Shown: piece after piece, positions 12,780 through 26,089 of the stretch
How positions within the stretch are numbered: the stretch's first letter is position 1
Layout of the letters: each line of letters starts with the position of its first letter
NCBI GenBank assembly: GCA_964058845.1
Contig: CAXKVR010000213.1
Span: 1-64,000 of the forward strand
DNA from: Carex sylvatica
Taxonomy: Eukaryota > Streptophyta > Magnoliopsida > Poales > Cyperaceae
DNA length: 64,000 bases
Direction of reading: 5' to 3'
Notes under the pieces: generated by a model
What the model saw: the letters and a program-made list of their open reading frames with translations, nothing else
Database searches by the model: none
What the model was told of the DNA's origin: nothing
Position numbers and translations under genes: made by a program

Positions 12780-15700
12780 TCATAAATTTTTCTGTTTCCG
12801 CTTGTTTTTGCATGTGCAGCTCTCTCTTTCTTGGGACAGAACCTATGTAAAGTTGAAACCAAGACAGCTTAAAATATCACTATGATTAGATAATTTATTT
12901 CTCCCTCAGCATTCCGATAGAAGGATGCCAAGTTGATAAAATTCAAATTCAAATGCAAATAAATGTATTTAAAATTTTGGCACTAATTCAAATTGATGAT
13001 ATTTGAGGCCTCAGAAGCTGAATATCCTTACTAGATTATGATTAAGACCAGTGTATCTTATTTAATTACTTTCTTTTTGAAGACCAATGCATAAAATATT
13101 TACGATAATACTAATTCAAAATTTATAACATTTTGTTTAATTTGTCAAAAGGACTAAAATTCACTCCTTTCTTATTTGTTCCTCAATCCGTATATTTCAA
13201 CCTTTAAAGTCTTATATATATGATGAAGAAAAATGTCAATCTCTGTCTTATGTAATGTTGAAAGTTAGATGGATGAATCCGATACTTTTGAGTAATTATC
13301 AATTCTTCAGGAGTTTTTTTTTAGAGGAACTCAGAAGTAAAATAACTTGATGAGAAAATTCAAACATATACGATATTACTTTTTGTTAAACCTGATGTGC
13401 ATTAAGTTCAAATTCTGTAGTATCCTATTTTTAAAACGGTGACTGATGATCAAGGCAATACATATAGACAAAATGTACTTTCCAAATTCTGTAGTATCCT
13501 AGTTTTAATGGAGTACTACTAGACAATCATCTGTGCAATTTTCGTAACCCTCTTTTCATGCAACACAAAATTGATGAAGACCAGATACCTGTAAATGTGT
13601 TTGCAGATCTTTAATATGCTGAACTGCTAGGTCTAACATGTCAGCTGTGCTTGTTTGCTGTACAAAATTTCACAAGTAAACCGCATATTTACAATTGAGT
13701 CGTGAAACCTATTTTATTTATTTTTTTGTTTAAATCGTAAAAGGGAAATTAAACCATGTATCCTCGACCAAACCCAAAACCGAAGAAATTAATTAGAGTC
13801 TAAACCACCGCATGCAAGGTATAAAAAATAACCATATAATTTTTACAACACCGTATCAAACTGGAAGATCAATTTAGTCTTATTCATCATTTTTTTTCTT
13901 TATTTTTTGTTTGTTTATTATTTTTTGTGTTCAATTGGGGACAGAACTACAGTCAAATTGCGAGAGATGAAATTTCCGTGCATTAATGTTATGGATATCA
14001 TGCCTTTCACCTACAAATAAACCACACAAAAGAACAAGGAAAGTTTGTCACCCCTTCAACTAGAAATATTACCTTCTCCATATTTGGCACAAGCTCTTGA
14101 AGCTTTCTCAGCTTCTCACTGATTCTCATTCGTCTCTCCTACAAAAAAGTAAGAATTAAGCGAATAGGAAACAGATCGTTTCAAATCGAGCATGCCCTCA
14201 GTAACATAAGACATGCCTTTTTTGAAACATAGATGGTTTGTACTCAAAATAAATGATATGCATCTGATACTCTTAGGTTAATTGAATGATTTACCCTCTC
14301 AGCGATACTCCGGGGGTGAGTTGCACACCCACGTTTTGCTCGTACTTTAAAGGGAACTTGATCTTGTTGCAATTGGAAGATTTTCTCAAACTGTCCCATT
14401 TCTGCTGAGGCCTTTGGCAGGCTAAACTAAAATAAAGCAAAAAACAAAAAACAAAATAGCATATTTATAAAATGAAAATCTTCTTTTTTCTTTATTTTTA
14501 TAGACATTATTGGTTTTAGATTCAATTAACAAGGATGACATACAAGCAATGCCATATAGTATATTAAATGTCAGATTTCAATATCAGTAAGTTCTACGCA
14601 AGTAAAAGTTAACAGACGAGCGTTCAAATGCCTTCATTTTTTTTTGCCTTCACTGTGCCTCCATTTTTAAAAACATTAATAAATTAAAATTTAAATCATA
14701 AACATCAAAATAAAACTGTTAGATGTGATTTATGTTATTTCTTCTATGTGCTTATAAAATAAAATATCCATTTCAATATTGTTTTTATGTGAATGAATCA
14801 TTTGAAAAATCAACGTCTAGAAATTATTCACATATATAAGTACATTTTTACAAGCTCTTGATGACAACTAAAATAAAGTTAAAATGTCACAATTTTTTAC
14901 ACATGCATAAATGAAATGATATAACATATAGATTATATCTAACGGTTTTAGTTTGACTTTTAAGTTTTAAATTTTGAGTTATTAAAGTTCTTAAAAATGG
15001 AAGTATAGTGGAGGCACAAAAAATAGAGGTATTTGAACTCTCCTCAAGTTAATATATACTCGTTAAAGAAGCTTGTAGCTTGATTTATAAGTAGTATTTC
15101 TTCTGAAATTTTTAATTGTACCATAAAAAAAGTAAAAATAAACCAAAATAACCATATTTGGTCAGAATTCGAGATTTATCAAGGCCGCATATGGGTTGTG
15201 CAGACTCAAATACAGAGATATGGACAGTCATTCCGTAGTCCCTAACTGAGGTCTGCCGAGCCAATCTGCGGCCCCACCTTTTTGATTTTTTTACAGAAAA
15301 AATGCCAATTAATTTCTGTGCATCTTTTGTTTTATAAGCTAACTAAATTTATTGGCACAAAAATCCATCTTTTGTGTTTTAGCTAAAATTTTATTGGCAC
15401 AGAAATCAACCTTTATAAGCTAACAAAAAAATTTTAAAAAAAGAGAGAAAAAAAGTGGGGCCATAGATTAGCTGTGCAGACCTCTATATTTGAGTCCGCA
15501 CAGCCAATCTACGACCTGGGTAGAACTCAAATTCCCTCATAACAAGAGTGTTTTTTTTTTTTTTTTTGTGCTATAAATAAAAATTTCGGAGTATTTCTTA
15601 CTTGGGAGTCCATGTCACTATATGCTGTCATTATATCGCAATCGATGCCTTTGCTTCTTTTGCCAGGAGATGTTGCAAAATTGATTGAATCAGAGTGTTC

Positions 15701-18468
15701 ATCCCATGAGCTGATAGTAAATCCATTACCCATATAATTAGAGGGCCCCGCATGTTCATGATCTGCCTTGTTTGACATATTTCCATTTTCTTGTATTTGA
15801 CTTTGAGTGAAGCTTCTGTTTCCAGATAATCTTAATTGCAGTTCTCTATCGACTGGTGCACCTGTCATATCATATATATGTTGTGAAATTATGAGCATTT
15901 GTAGCTAGAAAAAAAAAACTAGTACCACTTGGTAGTTCTGGTACAAGTAAATTCATATCAGTTTGCAAAGAGAGTGCGTATCCGTCCACCTGAGGTGCAA
16001 TTTAAAAGAATGAACGGCCCAGATTAACTCCAGTTGGATCAAACTCAATCCAGAACCGGTTGGAACTGTAGATGGTCTGCTTTGAGATTCGCGACACATG
16101 AAAAGAACGGTTTAGATTTATAACTTGCACATCAGGTAACTGGGGTGATACGGATTCTTGCAAAGAACCATAGACAAGAATTGAGTCACAAATTTATAAT
16201 CTGTTTGGGTTTAGACATATAGTTGAAATATGCTGAAAGCACAGATAGGCAATAAAAACTTTCATGTTAAAGTTAGTGCTATAAAGGGTTTTAAAGAAAT
16301 CTAAAAATTAAAAGAAGCCTTTTGCACAAAATATAGATGTTGCTTTTCTATTAACAATTTCAAAGCAAGAGGCCACAAGATCCTATTGTATCACATAAAG
16401 ATAAATAAATAATAGTTTATTATATAAAAGTAGATTCAATCTTCTTTTTCCTTAAATTAATAACAAAATGAGCATCATCTATAAGAGGACAAAAATAATA
16501 AAAAATAAAAAATTATAGATAGAGCATTCTTGCCTCCTTGGTTAACCTAAACGAACAATAAACAAAGAGAAAAAGATCTCAAAACTTGTGTTGGACCGAT
16601 TAGTTGACCTACCTAATCTAGGCCTTTCATTGTCATTGGCCGAGCAAATGGACCCACAAGACAAAAGGCAAGTCTACTTTGTAATCTTAGGAGGTTACTT
16701 TGGTCATTTTGCTTTCCTATGCAAATGCAAGCAACCATTATGGATAAGAATAAACTGAGCACCACGCCAGTGTCCAACTGCTCACTCGCCTCCTCTCCTC
16801 GTTAAAGAAATAACTAATCAAACCTCAAGAATTTAAAATATAAAACAAAAAGAATGAGCTGTAAAATGGCGCGTGTTTCCCCAACGCTCTTTTTAATAAG
16901 TTGACAAACAGCCTTCGGCCGTTGGTTTTGCTTTAGGTGGTTTTTTACTCTCTTTTTTTTCCTTTCCCCTTTTCTTTCTCTTTCCTTTTTTTTAAAATTT
17001 TTTTTAGGGCTGTTGCTGGAATTGAAGAAGACACCATTTTGGCTAATAAAATTGTCAGAAAAAAACTTTGCAAGTATAAATTTGCATAGAATTCCGTTGG
17101 TCACAGAATCTTTATAAGAAATTTTGTAATACAACATATACAAGTTGTACTAAAGTAATTGCAAATAACCAACCTACAGAGATATTGCATTGATGAAATA
17201 GTGATACAACAAATATTCTAATTCTGATTCTGTTGGAATGTACCATTGAACAGAAGTTATTTATAGAAGCTTAATATTTTTAATTTTTCACCAACACCAA
17301 AAAAGCTCTATTTCTCGTGGCAGCATTGAATACTTCATTGACACGTTACAAAAAAACCAATCACAAACTTTACCCACATAAACCCTCTTAGCTCTGTGCA
17401 AATGCCCAACAAAATTTGGTACTAAATTAGCTGACAATAACGTAAAAAGAATTAGAATTTGCACAACAACACTCACTCTTATTATTAAATATAGATCATT
17501 TTGTACCAAGTCACTTACCTATTTAACTCCAGTAGACCCTGTTCAAATTTTACTGTTTATGTGGTTCAAAAAATTTTAATCTCATTCCTATACTCATTTC
17601 CAATACGGAGCCGAACAGGGCCGTACAGAGTACTGAAAAATATTGAACAAAAAAGGAGTATAATATGAAAAAAAAATCCTATCAATTTGTAACTCGCCTT
17701 TTTAACATCAAATCAAAATTCTAACTACATCTCTAAAACTCTTGGAGTTTATAATCTGACGTGGCAATTTCTAATTCAATTTTAGAGATATTGGAGAGTT
17801 TCTTATTTATAAACTATGCAGGCTGTTTATAAATTTCATAATGACCAAATAATTAACTCAAATTACTTTTTTTTTAAAATTTATTGCTGACGTAGTTTAA
17901 CAGAAACTCTAAACTTAATTTTAGAAATTTTAGATATCATAATTTCTAAAAAGTGGTTAATAGTTATTTAGAAATTCATTTGAGTTGCTGGGATGTAGAT
18001 TAAGCCAAAAATTTAACTTAATAACAAAAATCATGTTGGAAAGAAAAAAAAAAAAAAAAGAATAGAGGAAAAAGATTCCGGCATACCATGATCAAGTAAG
18101 AGATGCGAGAAGAATCCAGGAGGCGAACTATCATGCCGCGTCATATGGCTCTCAGTAGCAACAGATGCAGAGGTGGTAGCACCAGAGATGAGTTTACTTC
18201 TCGAATCGGATACATCAACCGATTGAGAATTCCCAACGAAAAGCCTCCCAAGAGGTCCTTCTGATCCATTGGAACCAGTCCCATGGAAGTTTACACCGTT
18301 TCCAGCAGCAATGGAGATGACAGAATCGGCGAGGCCTGTGAGAAGAGAACCTGGTGCTGAGTCATAGCTTGTCAGACTGGATGGCTGCCCCATGGATGTG
18401 AACATTGTTTTTTTGGTTGCGGGGAAGGGAAGGAGGGGGGGTGGGGGTGATGGGTTGGGGTTGTACAA
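12780..18468 (-). CDS. bHLH transcription factor, bHLH128/bHLH122 (FBH-like) clade
   Basis: Six exons on the minus strand, 18087..18468, 15602..15861, 14295..14426, 14073..14138, 13589..13657 and 12780..12842, join in phase to 323 residues. The start MYNPNPSP matches the usual opening of bHLH128-like proteins. Conserved blocks in order: APGSLL near residue 38, DSSPPGFFSHLL near 113-124, SWDEHSDSINFA and GKRSKGID in exon 2, FSLPK at 215-219, then RAKRGCATHPRSIAER leading into the bHLH (about 243-303), and a Cys-rich tail with SCTC. Glu257 and Arg260/261 of the basic region fit E-box (CANNTG) binding. Position 5 is Arg rather than His, as in this clade. It acts in the nucleus as a dimer; relatives regulate flowering (CONSTANS promoter), stomatal opening or stress responses. 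Which role applies here cannot be told. Introns 1 and 2 hold foldback elements. Confidence 0.93.
14618..15042. mobile_element. Foldback MITE in bHLH intron 2
   Basis: The left end, GAGCGTTCAAATGCC with TGCCTCCATTTTTAAAAAC nearby, is mirrored at the right end (reverse complement GAGAGTTCAAATACC and ACTTCCATTTTTAAG). The two termini pair imperfectly over about 60 bp. No coding capacity; class unknown. Confidence 0.65.
15181..15522. mobile_element. Foldback MITE in bHLH intron 2
   Basis: The left arm (CAGACTCAAATACAGAG ... CCAATCTGCGGCCCCAC) and the right arm (GTGGGGCC ... TGCAGACCTCTATATTTGAG ... CCAATCTACGACC) are complementary. Each arm is itself partly palindromic, with AGCCAATCT present in both orientations. 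It lies next to the acceptor side of exon 2 and has no ORF. Confidence 0.6.
15976..16156. mobile_element. Small foldback MITE in bHLH intron 1
   Basis: GCGTATCCGTCCACCTGAGG at the left end matches the reverse complement of the right end (CCGTATCACCCCAGTTACC). The inner parts pair less well. About 180 bp, no ORF. Confidence 0.5.
17535..17622. mobile_element. Tourist-like MITE (88 bp)
   Basis: Termini GACCCTGTTC and GAACAGGGCC are inverted repeats flanked by GTA on both sides (17532-17534 and 17623-17625). The interior shares AATTTTACTGTT and AATCTCATTCCTAT words with the element at 21377, so the two belong to one family. It lies in bHLH intron 1. Confidence 0.55.
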
Positions 18469-19140
18469 AGATTCGAAGTTTGCTTTGCGGCTGTGTCTCT
18501 GTGCACTGCCCCAGTTGCCTTTAATAGTAATAAATAAATTAAAAGGAAGTACAGTTGGGATCTTCTGTTTCTCTGCTTTCTAGAGAATTTTGTGTTATTT
18601 CTTTGGCTGTTGTCTTATTATGACTTTTATATGAAGAAGTCAATCAACTGTGTTTGAGTTCTTAACCTACCTAGTGTTATTGATGGTCTGTATATTTACA
18701 TTTTGAATTGTTAACTGATACCTAACCTGCATATATCAGGAGAAAACACTAAATACGTAATATGATGTTTAGAATTTGTAGCGTTTAGTTTGCTTTTAAT
18801 ATAATTAATTTAATTGTTTATTTGTCATGGTACAAAGGTACATGCAGCTTCTTGGTACACTAATGCACTAAACGTAATTATCAACACCGGAATTAGCATG
18901 TGCATGGTTTAATAAATGGTTGAATATTTCTTACTATATTCCGATTTTTTTTGAAACTTTTTTCTTTCTTTCGTCCATTTGATTTGCTGAAATTTTGAGA
19001 GAAACCATGACTTGGTTTCATTTGATGTCAACTGTAAGGAAAATAGTGTACTGAGTTGACAAGGCAGCATTGCCATCCAATAAGGCACAAAAGTAGAAAT
19101 ATAATTAAACATGAGTAAAGCTTGACTGCTATGGATAGCA
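18469..19140. other. Upstream region of the bHLH gene
   Basis: This holds the presumed promoter and 5' untranslated region of the minus-strand bHLH gene. It is AT-rich, with no certain TATA box and no other gene. Confidence 0.4.
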
Positions 19141-19430
19141 TAATAAATTTCAAACTTCGATTTAAGTAGCTCAATAAATTGGTTATATAATAAACTTATA
19201 AAATGCTAATTTTTACTATTTTTGAAATTTTTTTACTATTTTTTATAATTTATGAAAGATGGTAAAAAATAGTTCAAAATATTGACAATTTTCTTTTATT
19301 TTTAGGCCATCTTTCATACATCATAAAAAATAGTAAAAAAATTTCAAAAATAGTAAAAATTAATAACTTACAAATTTATTATATAACTAATTTATTGAAC
19401 GACTTAAATTAAAATTTAAAGTTTATAAGA
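19141..19430. mobile_element. AT-rich foldback MITE
   Basis: Arms of about 125 bp pair around a loop near 19265-19308: TTTTTACTATTTTTGAAATT and TATGAAAGATGG on the left are mirrored by CCATCTTTCATA and AATTTCAAAAATAGTAAAAA on the right. Outer parts (TTAAGTAGCTCAATAAATT / AATTTATTGAACGACTTAA) pair as well. The target duplication is not resolved. Confidence 0.7.
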
Positions 19431-21376
19431 AAAATTTGTGAGACCATAGTACGAAAGTTTACTCATTAAACATCACATAGCGAAGAACCTATTTGGATGT
19501 TTACTCTATGTAAATGAACTCGAATTGGACAAAAACGGTCAAAATTTCTTCTATATTTAAAGAAAATATGAAAAATTCAAACTGGTCATTAGGAAAATAA
19601 ATTATTGGGAAAAGAAAAATTCAGTTGTGTGTCCCGTTTATTTTCTGAGAAATAACACTACTATTCTCAATTAAAAATGTAACAATATTATGCTCAATTA
19701 AAAAAATGCTTGCAACAGGTCAACAGTTCTTGTTGAATGCATGGTGTTGATACTAAACACAATAAATTTTTATTTTAACACAACAACTTTAAATTTTTAA
19801 AATTTATAAATAATTTTGTCCTCTATATATATTTTCTTTCAAATGTTATTGTTGGTCCCGGTGATTATGCAATCTTTTATCACAAGAACCATTTATTAGT
19901 TACCATATATATTTTATTATTAGATTTTCATCTAATTTGAAATAATAACCAACACATTAGAGGTTTGTATACATCAATGATTTTAATTTTCGTTACATAT
20001 GTATTTCGGTGCTCTTTTGTTTCAAAATATTTAGTTTGTATAAGAAATATAAAAATAAATTTTACTATATGATATATCATTTTTTGTTTAACAAATTTAA
20101 CTTGCTTAGTTTATTTTAATAACCGCATATAGAAATTCAAACTAACAACCACTTTTAAAAAAGCTGCAATAAAAGCATAAAATTATTAGTGCTAACCAAA
20201 TATTATGCTTTAATAACATAGGAATAATAAATTATAATTTATTTATTTTCAACTCAATAATGAAGTTTATTTTCAAAATAATGTTGAGACTTGAGAAAAG
20301 TCATAGGATGAACTCTTTAATTCATTAATTTATGTTGAAGTGAAAGATTGGTTATTTCTAATATTAACACAAGCTTATTAATTTGACGTATTCTTTTATA
20401 TTATCTTGAAGCATTTATGTTCAGATGATAATTTGAAAACTATTAATTTATTTTTAATATGGTCATATATCCTGTTGTCATATAATTTAATAATAGATTT
20501 TATTTGTCTCAAAAAATTAAGATAGATAATAAATTAATATCAGATAAAAAAGATTTAGATTATTTTCTATCAAAATAAAAAATCACATTGAAATACATAT
20601 TTATTTTGATGAACTAAACATGCGAGTAAATAAAGTTAAACAATAATTAATGTAAGAAATTCTGAAAGTAGATAGTTAAGAAGGGACAAATTGTATAGGA
20701 ATGGTTAACCAATTAGATAAATATATTTTTATTTATTCATATTAATGGCTATATGTTATTTATTTTCATAACTTAAACTTACCTCTAAAACATTTTAATT
20801 TCAAAGACTAGAAAATAATAAATTCAAAAATTCATTCTTTACATATATAAAAATTTATTCCGTTAAACAACTCTATTAGATAATACTTTTCTGTCAGTGC
20901 AAAGTGTATTTTCAATTAATAGAGTTTCTAGTATTTTTTTTATTAAATTATGATAATATATATGAATGTAATTTGTACTCAAAGTTTGTTTTTACTATTC
21001 TTTTTTGCTGCAAAAAATAATTGCTTAAAATTTTGTTATTATACTTCTCAAATTTGACAAATGAAACATTCTCATATAAATTTTACTAGATGTTTAGTCA
21101 TAGAAATAAAAATAAATAATAAGTGACCTTTAATATAAAGAAAGCACTATTCTAGAAAAGATATGGTATCTAGAGAGAATTTTAGATAAGGACAAATTTG
21201 TTCATACAAGTAAATTTTTTGAAGTTGTGGTGTTAATAAAATAAATTATTGTGTCAATATCATCACCCACTTGGGAGTATTGAAAATAATTTTACAAATA
21301 TTTTGAGTAAAAATTGAAGATCAAGACACTTAACTATTTAATATCTACAAAAGTTTGTGCATTGTTTTTACTATTA
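19431..21376. other. Gene-free AT-rich stretch
   Basis: Very AT-rich with frequent stops in all frames. No gene, RNA or bounded repeat could be supported. Confidence 0.5.
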
Positions 21377-21526
21377 GGGCGTGTTCGAATTTTACTGTTC
21401 ACGTGGGAAAAAAAATTCACTCAGACTGAATTTTTTTTTTTTCACGTGAACAACAGTAAAATTTAGTTAAAATTTTTTGCAATCTCATTCTCATTCCTAT
21501 TTTCCTCCGTCCGCCCGAACACACTC
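21377..21526. mobile_element. Tourist-like (PIF/Harbinger) MITE
   Basis: GGGCGTGTTCG at the left end and CGAACACACTC at the right end are terminal inverted repeats, flanked by TTA at 21374-21376 and 21527-21529, the target duplication typical of PIF/Harbinger elements. An inner palindrome pairs TTTTACTGTTCACGTG with CACGTGAACAACAGTAAAA. Length 150 bp. Confidence 0.75.
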
Positions 21527-22039
21527 TTAAAACTGATTCTTATAATTTTACAAGTATGAAATAAGAGAGCAAATCTGAACGCATGTGTCGATCTGGATTT
21601 ATTTTGTTCCATTCTTTCAATCTAAATAGGATGAAATGAACGAAAACTTTGACTTCCCCAACCTAAAAAAAGTCATTACAAGAAATCGGTTACGGTGCTA
21701 GAACTTTTTGTGATAATAACGTTGTAAACTTTTAATAGTAAAGAATCATAATATAATTATTACATAAGATTGGGACCCTTTTTTTTACGTGACACATGAC
21801 AAAAGGGAGGTGATAAAATAGCAAAGGACAATATTATCATGAACAATAGTCAGCATTCCTCTTTATATATTACTCTAGTTTCATAGTACTTCTTAATTAG
21901 CTAAAATCTCAATTATATAAATAAAATCACCCATAACTTTAATAATTTTGTGTTAATAGTACAAAAGTGGGGAAGTTATGGGAACTTAATTACTGTATAC
22001 TATTGAAAGATGCTAATTTTGTAGAAATGATACGTGGGG

Positions 22040-22590
22040 CACTACTTTGGTTGGATTGCAATATGATTGTGTTTCGTAATGATAATATTTTAAATATTCA
22101 AGCTTTAGGTTCAAATATTATTTCACTTGCTTTCTTTTGAGCTTCTCAGCAGAAAACATATTTAATTAAGCAACTAAAGCTTATTATGCCTTGTGATGTG
22201 AAGGACCTGTTAGGTACAATGCTGGCCTTTTTCATGGGAGATATCCAGTTTACAATCCTTACGAATGGAGGGATAGCTTTGGATGGTGAAGATGAGTTGT
22301 AGATGGTGTCTTGGTTGAATATGGAAGATGTAGGTTCTTAAATGCAAATTCTTACTTTTATAGTTGCTGTTAACATTTGTTTTGTGTGCTTTTCTGAATT
22401 GTTAGCCGTAGGTTTTGATTTCTGATGTTGTTGGTCTTTATATGGTTGTTGGATGGTAGTTCATTTTTGTAAGTAGTTTGTAGTACGTGTGTAGCCAACT
22501 TAGTGGTACCGACAATATTGTGTAATATTTTAGTTTTTATTTTAATGAAAATCAGTGGCAATGCCACTTCTTTAAAAAAATAATAATAAT
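22040..22590 (+). mobile_element. 5'-truncated LINE, 3' end only
   Basis: The plus strand shows decayed C-terminal coding sequence of an L1-type ORF2 (FRNDNI, then KTYLIKQLKLIMPCDVKDLL in one frame). The end is TCAGTGGCAATGCCACTTC, then an A-rich tail from about 22575. The same kind of 3' end (AATCGGTGGGCAACCAC plus A-run) closes the LINE at 31020-31047, which supports the call. Confidence 0.6.
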
Positions 22591-23343
22591 CCAAATATTA
22601 ATCTTTCTTTTAAATATTTATGAAGCTAATTGTTTTTTAACACTAATTGATAAGCGCCGCTACAAATCTCTCCCGCCAACAAATACAATGACCTAAAAAT
22701 AGCTCTATTTCTTCCCTTCCTTTTTGTTTTTTTAAGAAAGATTTTTATGCACTTGCCATCGCCGTTGAGGTTTACAGTTTACAGGTGGAAGAATAAATTC
22801 ATACTTGAAAGAAATGTAAAATGTTTATACAAATTATCCAACTTCCAACTTCCAAATTCATTTATTAATTTACAGCATTTTAATTTTAGTATTAAAATGC
22901 TGAAATTTAGTAATAGAATTTGAAAACTTGGAGAATTAGGGTAAATATTTAACTTTTAAGAGAACCACACTGTTTTTCAAACATGTAGATTTGAAACCCA
23001 ATTCAGTTGGAATTTAATAAAAAAAATTACGAGTACTTTCTTCACTATAAAAAAAACATTTTACTTTTTGGACAAATTCCTCTGTTCCATTGGAAATTGA
23101 TACCAATACAAGAATTTAAAGTAAAAATATCAAATGTTAAGCATTTGGTTACTGCTGAAAAACTTAGTCGGCTTTCAGCATTTCAATTAAATTCTAAATT
23201 ATTTGTTTACCCCGAAATTTTTATTTTGACCATCTCCACAAAAAATAATATAAATAACTCTTATTTTTCAAAAAAGAAAAGAAAAGGAAAAACAGTTTTT
23301 ATTCTGTCCATCAATTGAATTGATCATCAACCAATTGACTTGG
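22591..23343. other. Gene-free AT-rich stretch
   Basis: No gene is supportable here. The open frame at 23007-23318 has simple, AT-driven composition and no domain. Confidence 0.45.
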
Positions 23344-23351
23344 CGGACAAC

Positions 23352-23718
23352 CAGGGGCGGAGCCAGAATTAGAGTATAAGGGGGGCTAAATAAGAATTCG
23401 CATCCTTTAAGATATCTCAAACTTTTTTTAGAATATCTTAACCGTTCAAATACATTATGCACGAATCTCAAAGCACAAATAATTCTGCCCCTCCACTATC
23501 CCTGAAAGGCACCGTACGTCTGTCACACAAAAGTTGAGATATCCCAGAGAATTAGCTATCATTAATTTACAATGAGAACCTTTAACTTTGTTATATTTAT
23601 AGGGGAAGCTTATATATATAAAAGAAACAAATTAGTAAGATTTTTATATACTTAGTAATAAAATTTTAAAAACTTGGGATGGCTTAGCACCCCCAGCCAT
23701 TACTATGATTCGCCCCTG
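23352..23718. mobile_element. Non-autonomous hAT element (367 bp)
   Basis: The ends CAGGGGCGGAGCCAG and CGCCCCTG are the classical terminal inverted repeat of a common plant hAT MITE family. A perfect 8-bp target duplication, CGGACAAC, lies at 23344-23351 and 23719-23726. Inside (about 23396-23555) sits a copy of the GAGATATCTCAA-ended repeat that also forms the cluster at 26.1-26.5 kb. Confidence 0.9.
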
Positions 23719-23726
23719 CGGACAAC

Positions 23727-25028
23727 CCGTTAACCGGTCTGCCAATGAAATTGACGGACATGTTATTCTCTATAAACATATAAGATTGAAATGAATTGAA
23801 ATGTGTTTTGTCGTATTATATTTATCGTTTAATTTGAAATATCGTATTAATTATCTTTTGTTAGTTTGTCGTAAATATGTATAAAATTATATAGAGATAA
23901 GTAATGATAACAAATACAAAATAACTAAACAACTAAATAAGTAACGATCGATAAAAATAAATATCTAATATGCAATAGTCATAATCTCTAACAGAACAAC
24001 AAGAACTACAGACTCGTCGTGCCGCTCATTGACATCATGGCAAGCTGGTAAAGACCAATCTGTCGCAATTACACTACCATCGCTTTGTTGTACTGTATCT
24101 TAGTCCGGTTAAAGGAAAATACAATTAATTAATCTTTATCTAAAAGTAATATTATAAAAAAAGTATAATACAATATTACTAAATTAAAACTTAACCCTGC
24201 CGCCTCTCACGTTTTATACACGTTTAATCATGTATAAAATTTTTTTTTGATATTTTTCAAACTAAAATCTGAATAAAACGCAAGTTACGTATTATTCGCG
24301 AAAAAAATACGAAAAAAACGCCAAATTTTTTTTTATTGGTGTTTTTTGGGAGATTTTTTTTTGCTTATTATACCGAATTATTTCCGAATTATACACAAAT
24401 TACGAATTTTTGAACTCGCCGAATCGAAGTCGAACTTTTCGTTTGTCACTATGCTATCAAGTGCTCACAGTTTGTGAATACAAAGTACTTTCAAGAATTG
24501 AATAGTTGCGTCGTTAATAGAAACAACGTCTTTCTGTTGGTATACCTTCGCGAATAGTCATTTACTCTCAGGGATACTATTCCATTCTTATAGTAGCTAG
24601 TTGTGAACAAAGTCCTTGCGAGACTGAAGATCCATAATCTCTCTGTAGGAAACCTCAACGCACTCAGACATCACATGGTGGGTGGGTGGGGGTTTTCATT
24701 GGGACCAGTTTAGTCGGTTTGGTTATTTTGGTTTGGTTTGCTTTTTAAAACTGAATTATAACTTCAATATGGTTTAGTTTGAAAATTTTCAAAACTAAAA
24801 TAACCAAACTGACCGAACTTTTATATGTTATGAATTTGGAAATTTTTTACTATTTTTTAGATTTATTGAAAATCACTGTTTTTTATGGTCCAAATTTGTC
24901 TGAAAAACAATGATTTTTAATATGGAGAAGAAGATGAACGGTTTGAATCAGTTATTTGGACTTTGAATCCGGTGATTTATAGTCCAATGTACAAAAATAC
25001 TTATGCATTACAATATATGGTAGCCTTA
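23727..25028. other. Gene-free AT-rich stretch
   Basis: No gene found. It contains a few short inverted words and a GGTGGGTGGG run near 24679. Nothing else is recognisable. Confidence 0.45.
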
Positions 25029-25058
25029 CTCTCTCTCTCTCTCTCTCATATATATATA
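25029..25058. repeat. CT / TA microsatellite
   Basis: A (CT)n run at 25029-25047 is followed by a (TA)n run to 25058, just before the Helitron-like CTAG end at 25061. Confidence 0.85.
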
Positions 25059-25060
25059 CA

Positions 25061-25100
25061 CTAGTATCGTGCTCGTGCATTGCAACAGGGATATATTATA
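25061..25100 (-). mobile_element. Helitron-like 3' terminus
   Basis: Read on the minus strand this is CCTGTTGCAATGCACGAGC, a GC-richer imperfect hairpin, then CGATA and CTAG followed by T. A hairpin about ten bases before a terminal CTAG is the 3' signature of Helitrons. Similar ends lie at 25551 and 27374. No Rep/helicase coding is present, and the other end of the element was not found. Confidence 0.45.
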
Positions 25101-25550
25101 GGAGAGAATAAATTATCATACAAAATGATATATTTTCATAAAAAATCTACTAATAAAAATAATATTTATTAAAAAATTGATAGACATGCTAATAGAATGC
25201 AGTGTTATGTTTGAATTCTTAAATTATTTACAGTATCTAAGTTTAGAAGCTTTCTAATATGTCGTAAGAATGTTTTAAATCAGTGTTATGTTGGCTATGT
25301 TTTAAATCAATATTATGTTGATAGCCATAATATAAAATAGATGACCATTTTATGCTGATAAATTAAAATTTAGATATCAAATTTGTAATATCAAAATAAA
25401 TTTTAAGATGCTACTAATTTACACTAATAAATTAAAAATTTAGACATAAAATTATAATGGCAAAATAAAATAAATGATCATTTATTTATTTGTGGCTAGA
25501 TGTCTTCATCAAAAGTGCAACAATACATAACTATACTCATTTTTTCTAAA

Positions 25551-25590
25551 CTAGTCAAGTGTCCGTGCGTTGCAACGGGGGTTGAAATAT
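25551..25590 (-). mobile_element. Helitron-like 3' terminus
   Basis: On the minus strand CCCCGTTGCAACGCACGG forms a hairpin, followed by ACACTTGA and CTAG. It has the same design as the ends at 25061 and 27374, so a non-autonomous family is likely. Confidence 0.45.
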
Positions 25591-25682
25591 TATTTTGATC
25601 ACTTTCTTTAAATAATTTCTTCATTATGTGTTCATCAATAATAAAAGCAAATTATAACCTTAGAGCTTAATACTATATTACG

Positions 25683-25800
25683 GCATCTCCATTGATGCAG
25701 TTGATTTGCAATTGCAAACAACTATCCTGGAGTAATTGAAATCAATTTCATTTCTTAATTGCAAAACTCCTGCATTAATGCAATTTGCAAATCAACATCT
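25683..25800. mobile_element. Small palindromic MITE
   Basis: GCATCTCCATTGATGCAG and TTGATTTGCAATTGCA on the left are mirrored by GCATTAATGCAATTTGCAA and ATCAACATCT on the right. About 118 bp. GCATCTCCA-type ends recur at 47251. Confidence 0.45.
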
Positions 25801-26089
25801 GAAAAATAATTTTGCATAAAGTTAGCACAGTGACATCAAAATATCCAATCCTATTGTCATTTGGTGTTAAACCTAAGTTAGTTCCCCAGATCACTTGTAA
25901 GCACAATCTTATTTATAAACTTGTGAGAATTAAATATCTATACTCTCTCGAAAAAGAAAAAGTTATTGTGGCAACTCAAATACATCCATGTAAAATTGCA
26001 AATTAGAAAAACATAAGGGGAATAATGAAAATATTATTTTCACAAAGAAATCAGTGCCATCGTTGGAAAGGAGAAAGGGACGCATGGGG

